From positions 16,656 to 80,655 of the forward strand of contig NZ_RHNS01000011.1 of NCBI RefSeq assembly GCF_003946305.1: a stretch of 64,000 nt of DNA. Reading direction: 5' to 3'. A program made the position numbers and the translations under genes. The notes beneath the pieces are model-generated. The model searched no databases. It saw only the letters and a program-made list of their open reading frames with translations, and was not told the DNA's origin. Origin of the DNA: Lacticaseibacillus porcinae. GTDB lineage: Bacteria; Bacillota; Bacilli; Lactobacillales; Lactobacillaceae. Each line of letters begins with the position of its first letter. Position 1 is the stretch's first letter. Shown here piece after piece: positions 21,731-30,714 of this stretch.

Positions 21731-22120
21731 ATGGCAATCGAAGTGCTGAGAAAACGGCTCATAAACTTACGCGAATCCGAAAATCTTTCGCAAGTAGAGC
21801 TCGGACGAAGAATCGGTATCAACAACACAATCATCAACAAAATTGAAAGCGGAACTCGTGGAGTTTCCGCCGAAGAACTTGGCAAATTTGCGGAGTTCTA
21901 TGGAGTGACTACTGATTATCTTCTTGGAAATAACAACACACCCGTCTGGGCAACAAAGCAGGATGTGATTGATCTTCAAGACGTCCTCGATGATAAAGAC
22001 GGAACATCGTTCAACTTTGGTGGTCAAAAACTTACTAACGATCAAAATGCTAAGTTGAACTTGGCTCTCACCCAAATCTTTTGGGACAAACTGAAGGAGC
22101 GAAAGCAGAGTGACAAATAA
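21731..22120 (+). CDS. CI-like phage repressor, no protease domain
   Basis: 129 residues from the ATG at 21731 (CGGAGGAATACTC upstream). The N-terminal XRE domain has RKRLINLRESENLSQVELGR and NNTIINKIESGTRGVSAEE. The C-terminus is short and lacks the S24 self-cleavage domain, as in phages that pair a short CI with an ImmA-like protease. The downstream gene is such a protease, overlapping by 11 nt. Confidence 0.85.
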   Translation: MAIEVLRKRLINLRESENLSQVELGRRIGINNTIINKIESGTRGVSAEELGKFAEFYGVTTDYLLGNNNTPVWATKQDVIDLQDVLDDKDGTSFNFGGQKLTNDQNAKLNLALTQIFWDKLKERKQSDK

Positions 22121-22523
22121 CGATAGGGACGATATCATTCCTTATCTCATCCACCGCTATGGCTCTGCTGACCCGTTCAAGATTGCGGAACAATTGAATG
22201 TTGATGTTCGCTGGACTGACCTAGGCGGTGAGGTGCTTGGCCGAACTCGAAACTTGTTTGGACAGCCAATCGTGATGCTAGACTTTAGCATTCGTGAAAG
22301 CCTCAAAAAGTATTTTGTCATGGGTCATGAGCTTGGCCATGTGCTTCTTCACGCAGATGTTGGCGGGTATTACAAAATGGTCCCCCACGGCGACGATAGA
22401 GCAGAGGCACAGGCGGACGCATTTGGTAAGGAATTAATGATTTGGCTTTTCCAGGAGGACTATGGACGTCTTCCTGATACTTATGGCGATCTGGTGCACG
22501 CCTATGGTTGCCCAGAAATGTAA
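22110..22523 (+). CDS. ImmA/IrrE-type metallopeptidase
   Basis: 137 residues from a GTG with GGAG upstream. The zinc motif HELGH is at residues 73-77, with a downstream Glu in DRAEAQADAFGKEL. ImmA-type proteases cleave the cognate repressor after DNA damage and so release the prophage. Coupled to the CI gene, which lacks its own protease domain, so induction probably runs through this protein. Confidence 0.85.
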   Translation: MTNNDRDDIIPYLIHRYGSADPFKIAEQLNVDVRWTDLGGEVLGRTRNLFGQPIVMLDFSIRESLKKYFVMGHELGHVLLHADVGGYYKMVPHGDDRAEAQADAFGKELMIWLFQEDYGRLPDTYGDLVHAYGCPEM

Positions 22524-22546
22524 TTGATATATGGGGAGAATGTAAG

Positions 22547-23212
22547 ATGAAAAAATATATTTGGGGTATTGGGATCGCGGTAGTCCTTCTTGCTTCTGGT
22601 GGTGGATATTACTTCTACCAAGACTATCAGGCACAACAGGCTGGCCAGTCCGAGTTCAGCAATGATGACGATGACGTCGATGCTGGTGATTTAAACGGGT
22701 ACACCGACGACGATACCGCTGATGATGAATCTGATTCTAGCTCTGAATCATCTGACAGCGAGAGCTCGGATTCGGAATCCAATTCCGAAAGCAGCTCGGA
22801 GAGCTCTGAATCTTCAACTGATGAATCCGATTCCCCTGAGACGAATCTTGTATATGGCCATTTTGATAAGTCAAAAATGAAAGATTACGTCTCGGACCTG
22901 AAGAAAAATAGTGCGGGATTCTATCAAGGCCATGCCGGTGCAATGCGCATCACCTTTGGAATTACAAATGACACTATTAACGTAGCTGAAATGAGTTTTG
23001 TCGATTCGCCCATGGATTTGAAGCTAGATGCGTCGCACATTAATGAACTCACCACACAATGGATGGGGTCGGATGCTAAGCAAGACAGCCAAAGCGCAGA
23101 TGGAAAAACTGCAGTTTACTCGTCTGCTACGCTGAATCGCGTATATAAAGTTGACCGTACTTTAAACTCAAACGGTGAACTAACTGAAATTCGAGTCGGC
23201 ATCAACAACTGA
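22547..23212 (+). CDS. Membrane-anchored Ser/Asp-rich extracellular protein
   Basis: 221 residues from the ATG at 22547 (GGGGAGAATGTAAG). An N-terminal membrane anchor (YIWGIGIAVVLLASGGGYYF) is followed by about 75 residues made mostly of Asp, Ser and Glu (residues 38-102), then a compact domain from about residue 105. The acidic spacer would lift the domain away from the membrane. Expressed from the lysogenic side, it may alter the host surface or act in superinfection exclusion. No family recognised. Confidence 0.6.
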   Translation: MKKYIWGIGIAVVLLASGGGYYFYQDYQAQQAGQSEFSNDDDDVDAGDLNGYTDDDTADDESDSSSESSDSESSDSESNSESSSESSESSTDESDSPETNLVYGHFDKSKMKDYVSDLKKNSAGFYQGHAGAMRITFGITNDTINVAEMSFVDSPMDLKLDASHINELTTQWMGSDAKQDSQSADGKTAVYSSATLNRVYKVDRTLNSNGELTEIRVGINN

Positions 23213-23216
23213 CCGC

Positions 23217-23241
23217 AAACAAAAAGCCTCGCGCGGAGGCT
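23217..23241 (-). terminator. Candidate minus-strand terminator or leader hairpin
   Basis: AGCCTC and GAGGCT pair around a GCGCG loop, with an A run on the left, so as RNA from the minus strand it is a terminator. On the plus strand the same hairpin ends 2 nt before the GGAGG of the HipA-like gene and could reduce its translation. Confidence 0.4.
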
Positions 23242-23255
23242 GGGAGGTGATTTTG

Positions 23256-24314
23256 ATGGAGTGTCTACAAATTGAAAGTTTAGTACCTGAATTAAATCCA
23301 AGAGCAGGCCAAAGTCATCCAATAATGATCGTAGCGTCTGATCAGCAAAAGTACTTTTTAAAACGCCAAATGGTCCGATTTAAAAATCCCAAAAGCAACA
23401 CAGCCTTCTGGATCAATGAGAATGCGGTATTTTTCCAAGAATCGCTCGTTTCGCAGATTGCAAGGCGACTAAAAATTTTGACGCCAGATACCGCAATCAT
23501 ACACATTGACAAGCAGACTTTGAGCCTGATGTCTGAGCTTCAATTTACATATCATATCAGCGAGGGGTACTATTTTGCCACAAAGATGATTTCTGATAAT
23601 GACTCGAATGTCACCCGCTTGGCAAATACACTTCTATTGCAATTGAAAGCGGGAATTCCATATGCTGCTACTCAATGGAACGCGCTAATGAAAAAAATCG
23701 TCAATATCAATGATGTTCCTAAAATTATTGGCTTGGACCTGTTCACCCTTAATTACGACCGTTTTTCAAACATTGGTAATATCCTTCTACAAAAAGCTGG
23801 GAACAATCGATATTTGATTGCAATTGATTTTGGCCACTGCTTTGCTAGTCCATGTTGGGTTGATCCTGCATCCACCACTGACTACACGGCAAAGCTTCAA
23901 ATACTCCACCAAAATTTAATCAATTTTTCTGATCCAATCGAAGTTAGAATGTTGGCATATCAGATTGTTTGCAAGTACAATGTTCTCGAGGGAAACAATC
24001 GAATCGATTTAGGACTGATTTTTGATTCGTTAGTAAAACTACTCGATTTTACAGCTGGTAATCCCTTTACGGATATTGTGGACGCCATTGAATCAATTTC
24101 AGAGCCGGAATTAGTGGCGATGCTACAAGCTACCCCTGATGAGTGGATCATCACACCAGGCACTCAACAACAAGAGTACAAGGAATTCCTGTTACGGCAA
24201 AGATTCATGGTTCGCCCAATTATCAATGAACTGGCAGACGCCAAGCAATTCCCTACAATTCAAGGGAGGGAGGAATTATCATGGCCAGCAGAACTCAATA
24301 CGAATATTCAGTAA
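23256..24314 (+). CDS. HipA-like kinase
   Basis: 352 residues from the ATG at 23256 (GGGAGGTGATTTTG). The kinase core shows KYFLKRQ (possible ATP lysine, residue 36), FTLNYDRFSNIGNILL with catalytic Asp168 and Asn residues, and AIDFGHCF (Asp191), the DFG-type motif. The N-terminal HipA subdomain is reduced. HipA-like kinases phosphorylate translation factors or other targets and arrest growth. This group is typically paired with DUF3037 rather than HipB. Codons look more AT-rich than those of the structural genes. Confidence 0.75.
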   Translation: MECLQIESLVPELNPRAGQSHPIMIVASDQQKYFLKRQMVRFKNPKSNTAFWINENAVFFQESLVSQIARRLKILTPDTAIIHIDKQTLSLMSELQFTYHISEGYYFATKMISDNDSNVTRLANTLLLQLKAGIPYAATQWNALMKKIVNINDVPKIIGLDLFTLNYDRFSNIGNILLQKAGNNRYLIAIDFGHCFASPCWVDPASTTDYTAKLQILHQNLINFSDPIEVRMLAYQIVCKYNVLEGNNRIDLGLIFDSLVKLLDFTAGNPFTDIVDAIESISEPELVAMLQATPDEWIITPGTQQQEYKEFLLRQRFMVRPIINELADAKQFPTIQGREELSWPAELNTNIQ

Positions 24315-25156
24315 TATCATATTTTCCGGACAGGATTCGGGCAGAACAAATTAATATTGGCTTGGTATTCGCAAATAAAGTTACTCATGAGTTTACCCAC
24401 TTTCTGCTTGAAGAAAATACTCCTAAGATTCGTGGTCTCGTATCAAGCGATACCGGGCATAAAGTCTTTGCTAGTGCCGTAAAGTATCTGAACTACATTT
24501 TTTCTCAAGAAGAGCACAAGCGTCAATTAGACTTGCTAACCAATACCCTTAGATATGATCTTCCAGAAGGGGTCGTCCTAAATCCTGAGCAAACCGCACT
24601 TACTTCAAATCCCAAGGGACTTTTTGATACACTAATAAAAACTTACATCGGAGAACAGTACCTCGCTACTCCTGACGAATCGCAAATTATAACCCCCCGT
24701 CAATTTTCTGAGAACGTTTTCGTCAAGAAATCAGTACTTGGCACCCGGGTAAAGAAAGACATTCGCCTCCAACCATCCAAAAACGTCCCTCTAAGGTTAC
24801 AAATGGACTTTGCTTTTGAACATTCTGGCAAGCTCGGCTTGATTAACTCAGTTCCTTCTCTGAGTAGTGCAGATAGTTGGTACTCAAAGATGGTGCTTCT
24901 CACTTCTCGATTTGAAAGCGCTGGTCAAATTATTTTCGTCAATGACTCAAAGATTTTCGCGGATAATACAATTTCTCAAATGCTTGATGACTTATCAAGC
25001 AAAGACCCGCGTGTTAAAACTTTTGATGTCGGGCGAACGTCAGAAAAAGCTCATAACGGAAAGAACCAGTTTATCAACATCGCAAATCAGATCTCGCAAG
25101 AATCAGATGCGAAGAAACTTGATGTACTTCTTGCTAAGCAAGCAATATCGGCGTAA
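24281..25156 (+). CDS. DUF3037-like protein
   Basis: 291 residues, ATG with GGGAGGAATTATC, overlapping the kinase gene by 34 nt. It starts YEYSVISYFPDRIRAEQINI followed by GLVFAN, the hallmark of DUF3037. The middle is charged and the C-terminus helical. DUF3037 genes are typically the partner of HipA-like kinase genes. The protein may be the antitoxin, a sensor or a target. The pair ends in its own terminator. Confidence 0.8.
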   Translation: MASRTQYEYSVISYFPDRIRAEQINIGLVFANKVTHEFTHFLLEENTPKIRGLVSSDTGHKVFASAVKYLNYIFSQEEHKRQLDLLTNTLRYDLPEGVVLNPEQTALTSNPKGLFDTLIKTYIGEQYLATPDESQIITPRQFSENVFVKKSVLGTRVKKDIRLQPSKNVPLRLQMDFAFEHSGKLGLINSVPSLSSADSWYSKMVLLTSRFESAGQIIFVNDSKIFADNTISQMLDDLSSKDPRVKTFDVGRTSEKAHNGKNQFINIANQISQESDAKKLDVLLAKQAISA

Positions 25157-25162
25157 TTCCGT

Positions 25163-25186
25163 GACCCCGTTATGGGGTTTTTATTT
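25163..25186 (+). terminator. Terminator of the HipA-like/DUF3037 unit
   Basis: ACCCC and GGGGT pair around GTTAT and are followed by a T-rich run. It separates the kinase pair from the integrase. Confidence 0.7.
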
Positions 25187-25249
25187 AGGCTTTATACCGA
25201 ACGTCAGTTTGTAAATTTAATGTTAAAAGTTCAATTCGGAGGTAATTTC

Positions 25250-26530
25250 ATGGCAACAATTAAACCCTACACGCTCAAATCTGGAAAAGTCAGGTACGAT
25301 GTTCAAATCTATGACCACTGGAACAAAGGCACCGGCAAGCAGGCCAACGTCCACAAAGCTGGTTTCGACACCTGGGAGGAAGCCAACGACTGGGCTAAGG
25401 AAAAGACCGCAGACCTCGTCAAACAGAAGCGTACGGGCCGTTGGCGGGATAAAATGCTGATTAAGGACTGGCTCGCTGAATGGGTCACAAAGTACAAAGT
25501 TAACGTCAAGGAAGGCAGCATGATCATCTACCGCTATAACATCGATCACTACCTCATCCCCAACGTCGGCAATTACATGCTGCGAGAATACACGCCAACG
25601 GTCCACCAACAATTCATCCTAGACATGCTTGATCACGGTGGCAAAGATGGCGCCCCGCTTCAACGAAACACGGTATCCATTATCAACGCGACCATCAGCA
25701 ATGCTTTGGCCAAGGCTGTGAAGTTACACTATATCCTCGAAAATCCGACGATAAGCGTTGAATATCCGCGATCAGCACGCCAAGCTCAGCGGCTACACTA
25801 TTGGAGTGTGCCACAGGGCGACGCCTTCCTTGAGGCGGTCAAAGCCGACCGGAACAAAGTCTGGTATTATTTCTTCTTAACAATTTTGGACCTCGGACTG
25901 CGCAAAGGCGAAGCTTTGGCACTCACTTGGGACGATATCAATTTTGTGGATAACACTGTGGATATCAACAAAACGCGCCTTTACCGAGCTGAAGTCCACG
26001 AACACGCAGGAGAAGTTATACTCGATGACCCAAAATATCCAGCATCATTCCGCGCTCTGTACATGACTAAACGGCTGCGGGCCGCCCTCCTCGAATATCG
26101 TGCCTTGTGGTATCCAAACGGTGACGTGATTGCTATTGAGGACGGAGCGCCGCAAATCCCCGCTGGTGAGTTCGTGTGGAAGCATATGGGCACGAGGCGG
26201 TACTTTGGCCAAGTCGTCGGCGAAAGCGGTGTATATGGTGCAATGAAGCGAGCAACCGATCAAATCAAGCCAGCGCTACCGAAAATCACCGTTCACGATC
26301 TCCGTCATACACTTGGCGTCACCTTGCGTGAGTCTGGCGTCCCACTAGAGGACATCAAAGACATTTTGGGACACAAGGATATTTCAACCACGCAAATCTA
26401 TGCCGAAATCACGCCGAAAGTCAAAAAGTCAGCGACCCACAAGCTCAACGAATATCTCGAAAAACAACAAAAAAGCGCCCCTAAAAAGGGACGCCGAGTC
26501 ACTCATCTTAACAGTTTTCTTAACAGTTAA
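25250..26530 (+). CDS. int: Tyrosine recombinase integrase
   Basis: 426 residues from the ATG at 25250 (TCGGAGGTAATTTC). An N-terminal arm-binding region is followed by a SAM-like core-binding domain (residues 65-160) and the catalytic domain with Arg218, HDLRH (His349, Arg352), His375 and nucleophile Tyr384 in TTQIYAE. It would integrate and excise the prophage at the att sites. It reads toward the right prophage end, ending about 60 bp before the pgi stop. Confidence 0.93.
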   Translation: MATIKPYTLKSGKVRYDVQIYDHWNKGTGKQANVHKAGFDTWEEANDWAKEKTADLVKQKRTGRWRDKMLIKDWLAEWVTKYKVNVKEGSMIIYRYNIDHYLIPNVGNYMLREYTPTVHQQFILDMLDHGGKDGAPLQRNTVSIINATISNALAKAVKLHYILENPTISVEYPRSARQAQRLHYWSVPQGDAFLEAVKADRNKVWYYFFLTILDLGLRKGEALALTWDDINFVDNTVDINKTRLYRAEVHEHAGEVILDDPKYPASFRALYMTKRLRAALLEYRALWYPNGDVIAIEDGAPQIPAGEFVWKHMGTRRYFGQVVGESGVYGAMKRATDQIKPALPKITVHDLRHTLGVTLRESGVPLEDIKDILGHKDISTTQIYAEITPKVKKSATHKLNEYLEKQQKSAPKKGRRVTHLNSFLNS

Positions 26531-26592
26531 GAGAGAAACGATGTTTATTTTAGCCTAAGCGTGTTCTTCCAAAAACGCTCAAACCGTTGGCA
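26531..26592. other. Right prophage boundary, probable att region
   Basis: The 62 bp between the int stop and the pgi stop should contain the attachment core, since int is normally next to the att site and pgi is core chromosome. A GTTTGAGCG stretch at 26573-26585, with a weak pgi terminator, is a possible part. The core cannot be fixed without the other end, which lies outside the window. Confidence 0.5.
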
Positions 26593-27933
26593 TTACAGGC
26601 GTTCGTTGAGTTCCTTGGTGAGATCTTCGTAGCCAGGCTTGCCGAGCAAACCAAACATGTTGCGCTTGTAAGCTTCAACACCTGGTTGGTTGAATGGGTT
26701 GATGCCGTTCAAGTAACCAGATACAGCAACTGCGTATTCGAAGAAGGAGATCAAGTAGCCTAAAGTGAATTCGTCTTGCTTGTCGATGGAGACAGTCATG
26801 ACTGGCACACCACCATCGGTATGGGCTAAGACAACACCTTCGTAGGCTTTACGGTTAACGTAAGACATCTTCTTGCCTTCAAGGAATTCAAGGCCATCAA
26901 GGGAGCCTTTTTCAACTGGGATGGTGACATCCTTGGCTGGGTTTTCGACCCAAACCACAGTTTCCATCAAGTTGCGTAAACCTTCTTGGATGTATTGGCC
27001 CAAGGAGTGCAAGTCAGTAGTGAAGTTAGCACTTGATGGGTAGATACCCTTTTGGTCTTTACCTTCGGATTCGCCCATTAATTGCTTCCACCATTCGCCA
27101 AGGTATTGCAAGGTTGGTTCGTAGTTTTCAAGCAATTCAGTGGTGAAGCCCTTGCGGTACAAAATGTTGCGGTAAGCCGCATATTGATAAGCTTGGTTTT
27201 CAGCTAAATCGTCAGACTTGTATTCTTCACGGCCGGCAGCAGCGCCTTCCATGAGCTTGTCAATGTCACCACCAGCAACGGCGATTGGCAACAAGCCAAC
27301 AGCAGAAAGTACGGAGTAACGACCGCCTAAGTCATCAGGCACAACGAATTCTTCGTAGCCTTCAGCGTCGGATTCGGACTTCAAAGCACCTTTGGCACGA
27401 TCAGTAGTGGCATAGATACGGCCTTTAGCTGCTTCTTTACCATACTTTTCGATCAACTTAGCCTTCAAGACACGGAAAGCGATGGAAGGTTCAGTGGTAG
27501 TACCAGACTTGGAGATCACGTTCAAAGAGAAGTCGCGATCGCCGATTTGTTCGATCAAATCAGCTAAGTAGTTACCGGAAATAGAGTTACCAGCAAAGTA
27601 AACTTCTGGCAACTTGCGGCCTGGTTCATAGTTGCGGAAGGTGTGTGACAAGAAGTCAAACGCCATGCGGGCACCTAAGTATGAACCACCGATACCAATG
27701 GCAACGAACACTTCAGAATCAGATTGGATCTTCTTGGCAGCAGCTTTGATGCGGGCGAATTCGTCCTTGTCATAGTTAACTGGTAAGTCTAAGAAGCCAC
27801 GGAAATCGGCGCCAGCGCCAGTGCCTTCCCGCAATTCTTTGTCTGCGGCAGTAACCAGTGCCTGCATTTGGCCAAGTTCGTTATCATGTACGAACGGGGT
27901 CAGCTTTGATGCGTCAAATGAAATAGTAGCCAT
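26593..27933 (-). CDS. pgi: Glucose-6-phosphate isomerase
   Basis: 446 residues, typical of the Gram-positive enzyme. Substrate motifs: [29 protein letters not shown], the active-site region [12 protein letters not shown] and the C-terminal [13 protein letters not shown]. It interconverts glucose-6-phosphate and fructose-6-phosphate in the cytoplasm. Transcribed from its own promoter. The coding end is intact beside the prophage. Confidence 0.97.
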   Translation of the reverse strand: MATISFDASKLTPFVHDNELGQMQALVTAADKELREGTGAGADFRGFLDLPVNYDKDEFARIKAAAKKIQSDSEVFVAIGIGGSYLGARMAFDFLSHTFRNYEPGRKLPEVYFAGNSISGNYLADLIEQIGDRDFSLNVISKSGTTTEPSIAFRVLKAKLIEKYGKEAAKGRIYATTDRAKGALKSESDAEGYEEFVVPDDLGGRYSVLSAVGLLPIAVAGGDIDKLMEGAAAGREEYKSDDLAENQAYQYAAYRNILYRKGFTTELLENYEPTLQYLGEWWKQLMGESEGKDQKGIYPSSANFTTDLHSLGQYIQEGLRNLMETVVWVENPAKDVTIPVEKGSLDGLEFLEGKKMSYVNRKAYEGVVLAHTDGGVPVMTVSIDKQDEFTLGYLISFFEYAVAVSGYLNGINPFNQPGVEAYKRNMFGLLGKPGYEDLTKELNERL

Positions 27934-27969
27934 TATTCAGCGTTCCTCCTAAAATTTTCACTCATTTAC

Positions 27970-27998
27970 ATTTTAAACTTTAAACACTAGACTTTCAA
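27970..27998 (-). promoter_or_regulatory. pgi promoter
   Basis: TTGAAA (27993-27998) and TAAAAT (27970-27975) with a 17-bp spacer, about 30 bp before the start codon, which has TTAGGAGGAAC. Confidence 0.65.
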
Positions 27999-28046
27999 AA
28001 AGCAAGCCGCCGACGCGACATTTTTGTAAATGTTCACATCGACGGC
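27997..28046 (-). terminator. Terminator of the sugar permease gene
   Basis: A long hairpin (GCCGTCGATGTGAACATT with AATGTCGCGTCGGCGGC, imperfect) is followed on the minus strand by a T-rich stretch. Confidence 0.6.
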
Positions 28047-28060
28047 TCCTTATATAGGTA

Positions 28061-28912
28061 TTATTTCATCATGCCGAGGACAATGCCACCAGCAATGATC
28101 AAAATGGCACCCCAAGTGACCCAAGTCATTTCCTTGTGAGTCTTGCGTTCGCCAAGTAAGAAAATGGAGCCGAAAGTGGAGATCACGATCCCCATTTGTG
28201 ACATGGAATAGGCAATCGCTAAGCCAACAGAGCTCATTGCCATCAACATGAACACATTCCCAGTGCCCCAGAATATCCCGGTGACAATGTTTTTAGCGGT
28301 TGCTTTGGCAAAAGCATCATGGCCGATGGAGAATAACAAGGCGCCAACTAACATCCCAACAGCTTGTGGCATCACGACTGCAGTCGCACCGAGATGACCG
28401 GCATTAACAACGATGGTGTAGCCGGCATAACCGGCAGTGGAGATCAACAAGGTGCGGATCCCTTTGACATAGTCACTAGAGGCTTGTGATTCACCAGTTT
28501 TTTCTTTACGGGAGGACAACGTTGCCCCAACCACCAGTAAAACTAAGGCTAACAGGCCTAAAGCAACCATTTTGCCAGTTTTCCATTCGCCGAACAACAA
28601 AGCGCCTGCTAAAGTTGATGCGACTAACTGCATCCCAGTCGACATCGGGACTGTCATGGAAACGCCGATATATTTCATGGCTTGGAACTGTTGGCTTTGT
28701 CCTAACGCCCAGAACAACCCGGACAAAATGCCTAACAGCCAAACTTTCGTATCCATTACCGGATGGGCAAATAACCAAGTGCCGATACCGAAGAACAAGG
28801 CCCCGACAGTCATCCCTAACGTTTGTTGATAAGCGTTACCGCCGAGCTTGCCACTTACTAAGCCGATAGACCCCCATGCGATTGCTGGGATCAGTGCAAT
28901 AATGATCGCCAT
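28061..28912 (-). CDS. GRP-family sugar permease (GlcU/RbsU type)
   Basis: 283 residues from the ATG at 28912 (GAGGAGAGGT). Ten hydrophobic segments of the drug/metabolite transporter fold, with GlcU family signatures: PAIAWGSIGLVSGKLGGNAY, LFWALGQSQQFQAMKYIGVS, and the C-terminal GIVISTFGSIFLLGERKTHK. It imports glucose or ribose by proton symport. Monocistronic. The exact sugar cannot be told from sequence. Confidence 0.85.
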   Translation of the reverse strand: MAIIIALIPAIAWGSIGLVSGKLGGNAYQQTLGMTVGALFFGIGTWLFAHPVMDTKVWLLGILSGLFWALGQSQQFQAMKYIGVSMTVPMSTGMQLVASTLAGALLFGEWKTGKMVALGLLALVLLVVGATLSSRKEKTGESQASSDYVKGIRTLLISTAGYAGYTIVVNAGHLGATAVVMPQAVGMLVGALLFSIGHDAFAKATAKNIVTGIFWGTGNVFMLMAMSSVGLAIAYSMSQMGIVISTFGSIFLLGERKTHKEMTWVTWGAILIIAGGIVLGMMK

Positions 28913-29393
28913 TACCTCTCCTCTTTCCAATTAGAAAATTTATAAATTACGGATTTCAATGTTTGCATTTAAAAACCACAAGTAGTTATTTTATCGTGAT
29001 TTCGTTTTCATTTCAACCTTGAAATAGCGCCGTTTCGCCTATGCAAGCGGATACTGAAACCGCTATTGTTGATAAACCAATTCGGGCAATAACCGGCATA
29101 AACGCCTAAAACTCGCCAACCGTTAAGGACATTTTCAATATGCCGTTAAGTACTGAAAAAAAGTTACAAATTAGCTGTTTTTTGCACGTTTGCTCACTGG
29201 TGTCACTGAATGTTTTCACTAACTTGGATGAAAGCTTTCGACTTTCAGAAAACTTAAAAACTAAAGTATTCGCCAATTCGTTATTAAAAGCATGAAAGTT
29301 GCGTCATTATCCTATGACGCATCTAGCATAACAGCTCATTGTCAAGTTGAAAAATTTGAAACATGATCAGTAACGATTCTTACTTGCCTCAGG

Positions 29394-29588
29394 CGCGAAA
29401 AGCTATGGGCTCCGATAAAAAGCGTTCCGGCGGGATAGACATGGAACGCTATGACGCTCGTCGGAGCTAACTCGCAAAGACCGCGAGTGGATCTCCTTCT
29501 CGCTGGCCTCTAAGCGATAAATCGCTAAGAGCCCCACGGCTGATGTCTATCCCGCCTCCACACTTTTTATCTCCGCCCACAGCTTTTC
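29394..29588. repeat. Composite palindromic element, module A, copy 1 (short variant)
   Basis: 195 bp bounded by inverted ends AAAAGCTATGGGCTCCGA and TCTCCGCCCACAGCTTTT. The interior holds a further inverted pair (GGCGGGATAGACAT with ATGTCTATCCCGCC). It shares its ends, but not its core, with copies 2 and 3. No ORF of note. The rest of 28,931-29,393 shows no gene or clear structure. Confidence 0.6.
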
Positions 29589-29709
29589 TTCGTAGATATT
29601 GCTACCTTACAAATGAAATATGTGAGATTCAACGATGCTCGTAAATGCTAAGCATGATATCATCACATGTTTCGTCTCCACCAAGTAACACTGTGATAGT
29701 TTAGTGGCA

Positions 29710-29897
29710 GTGATTTGAAATGGGGATGGAAGCTGGCCGACTCGACGTGGTGAGATTCTCGTTAGCGGTTTACCGCTTACGAGAAGCCGCAGGGAAAGAT
29801 CCACTTGGAACGAAGCGTAGCGACGGATCAAGTTAGCTTTCCCGAGGACCCTCACCACGTCGAGTCGAGCCAGCTGGAGTCCCCATTTCAAATCACT
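29710..29897. repeat. Composite palindromic element, module B, copy 1
   Basis: 188 bp with ends AGTGATTTGAAAT and ATTTCAAATCACT, an inner pair CGACTCGACGTGGTGAG / CTCACCACGTCGAGTCG and a central GTTAGCG...CGCTTAC. It follows module A by about 120 bp and is closely related to the copy at 56,026. Confidence 0.7.
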
Positions 29898-29954
29898 GAA
29901 CCGCAGCCAACGGCGGCAAAAAAATAGGCTAAGACGAAATATTGTCTTAGCCTG

Positions 29955-30557
29955 CTAGCGATGTGGGTGAAACAAGCGATACAACCAGTAGCCGCACAAG
30001 GCGCCGGTGACATTGAAGATCACATCATCAATGTCGGCGACTCCAGAGATCAACAGAAATTGTAAACATTCAATGCATAAGCTTAACGCCAACCCGCGGA
30101 TGCCGACGCGAAAGAAGCCGAATTTTTTGGTTAAGCTGGCCATCCCCCATCCAAAGGGAAGAAACCACAAAACATTGCCCACGGATTGATACCAGAAATC
30201 AAAGCGTGTGGTGCCGTACCACAGCTTAATAGTTTGGACTAACGGCTGGGTGTTGATTACTGACAAACTGCGATGCCAATGAAATACCAGCTGCCAAGGA
30301 TAATAGACGTCGCGAAATACCGTCAATGCCAGCAACAACACAATGTAACCTGCAAACAGTGCAACTTTCACTTCATGGCCGAACTTCATCGGCTGATGCC
30401 GTAAAATATGCCACCCATAGCGCACTGCCAAAATAATCAGCAAATAAAGGATGGTTTTATCTAATGAATAAAATACTAAACGCAATAACGGCCAATGATT
30501 AACGTCACCTAAACGACTGTCTTCGACCGCGCGATAAACAGGTCCTAAAAACAGCAT
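29955..30557 (-). CDS. VanZ-like membrane protein
   Basis: 200 residues from the ATG at 30557 (CGGAGGGGCGCGG). About five membrane segments. VanZ family marks: LLLALTVFRDVYYPW, the NVLWFLPFGWGMASL motif and SLCIECLQFLLISGVADIDD near the end. Function of the family is not settled; in enterococci VanZ lowers teicoplanin sensitivity. Divergent from ltaS. Confidence 0.8.
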   Translation of the reverse strand: MLFLGPVYRAVEDSRLGDVNHWPLLRLVFYSLDKTILYLLIILAVRYGWHILRHQPMKFGHEVKVALFAGYIVLLLALTVFRDVYYPWQLVFHWHRSLSVINTQPLVQTIKLWYGTTRFDFWYQSVGNVLWFLPFGWGMASLTKKFGFFRVGIRGLALSLCIECLQFLLISGVADIDDVIFNVTGALCGYWLYRLFHPHR

Positions 30558-30652
30558 CCGCGCCCCTCCGTTGACCATATTGTAACAGAGCACAGCCGCG
30601 GTTGGATACGTCAATGATTAACTTAAGACTTCTATTAAACTCCCGTCAAAAT

Positions 30653-30681
30653 TTGCCCAAGGCTTCAGGCACAGGTACAAT
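30653..30681 (+). promoter_or_regulatory. ltaS promoter
   Basis: TTGCCC (30653-30658) and TACAAT (30676-30681) with a 17-bp spacer. The implied start point lies after the ATG at 30682, which supports the TTG at 30715 as the real start codon. Confidence 0.65.
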
Positions 30682-30714
30682 ATGTTAGACCAAGGTTTAT
30701 GGAGGAGGTTCCTC

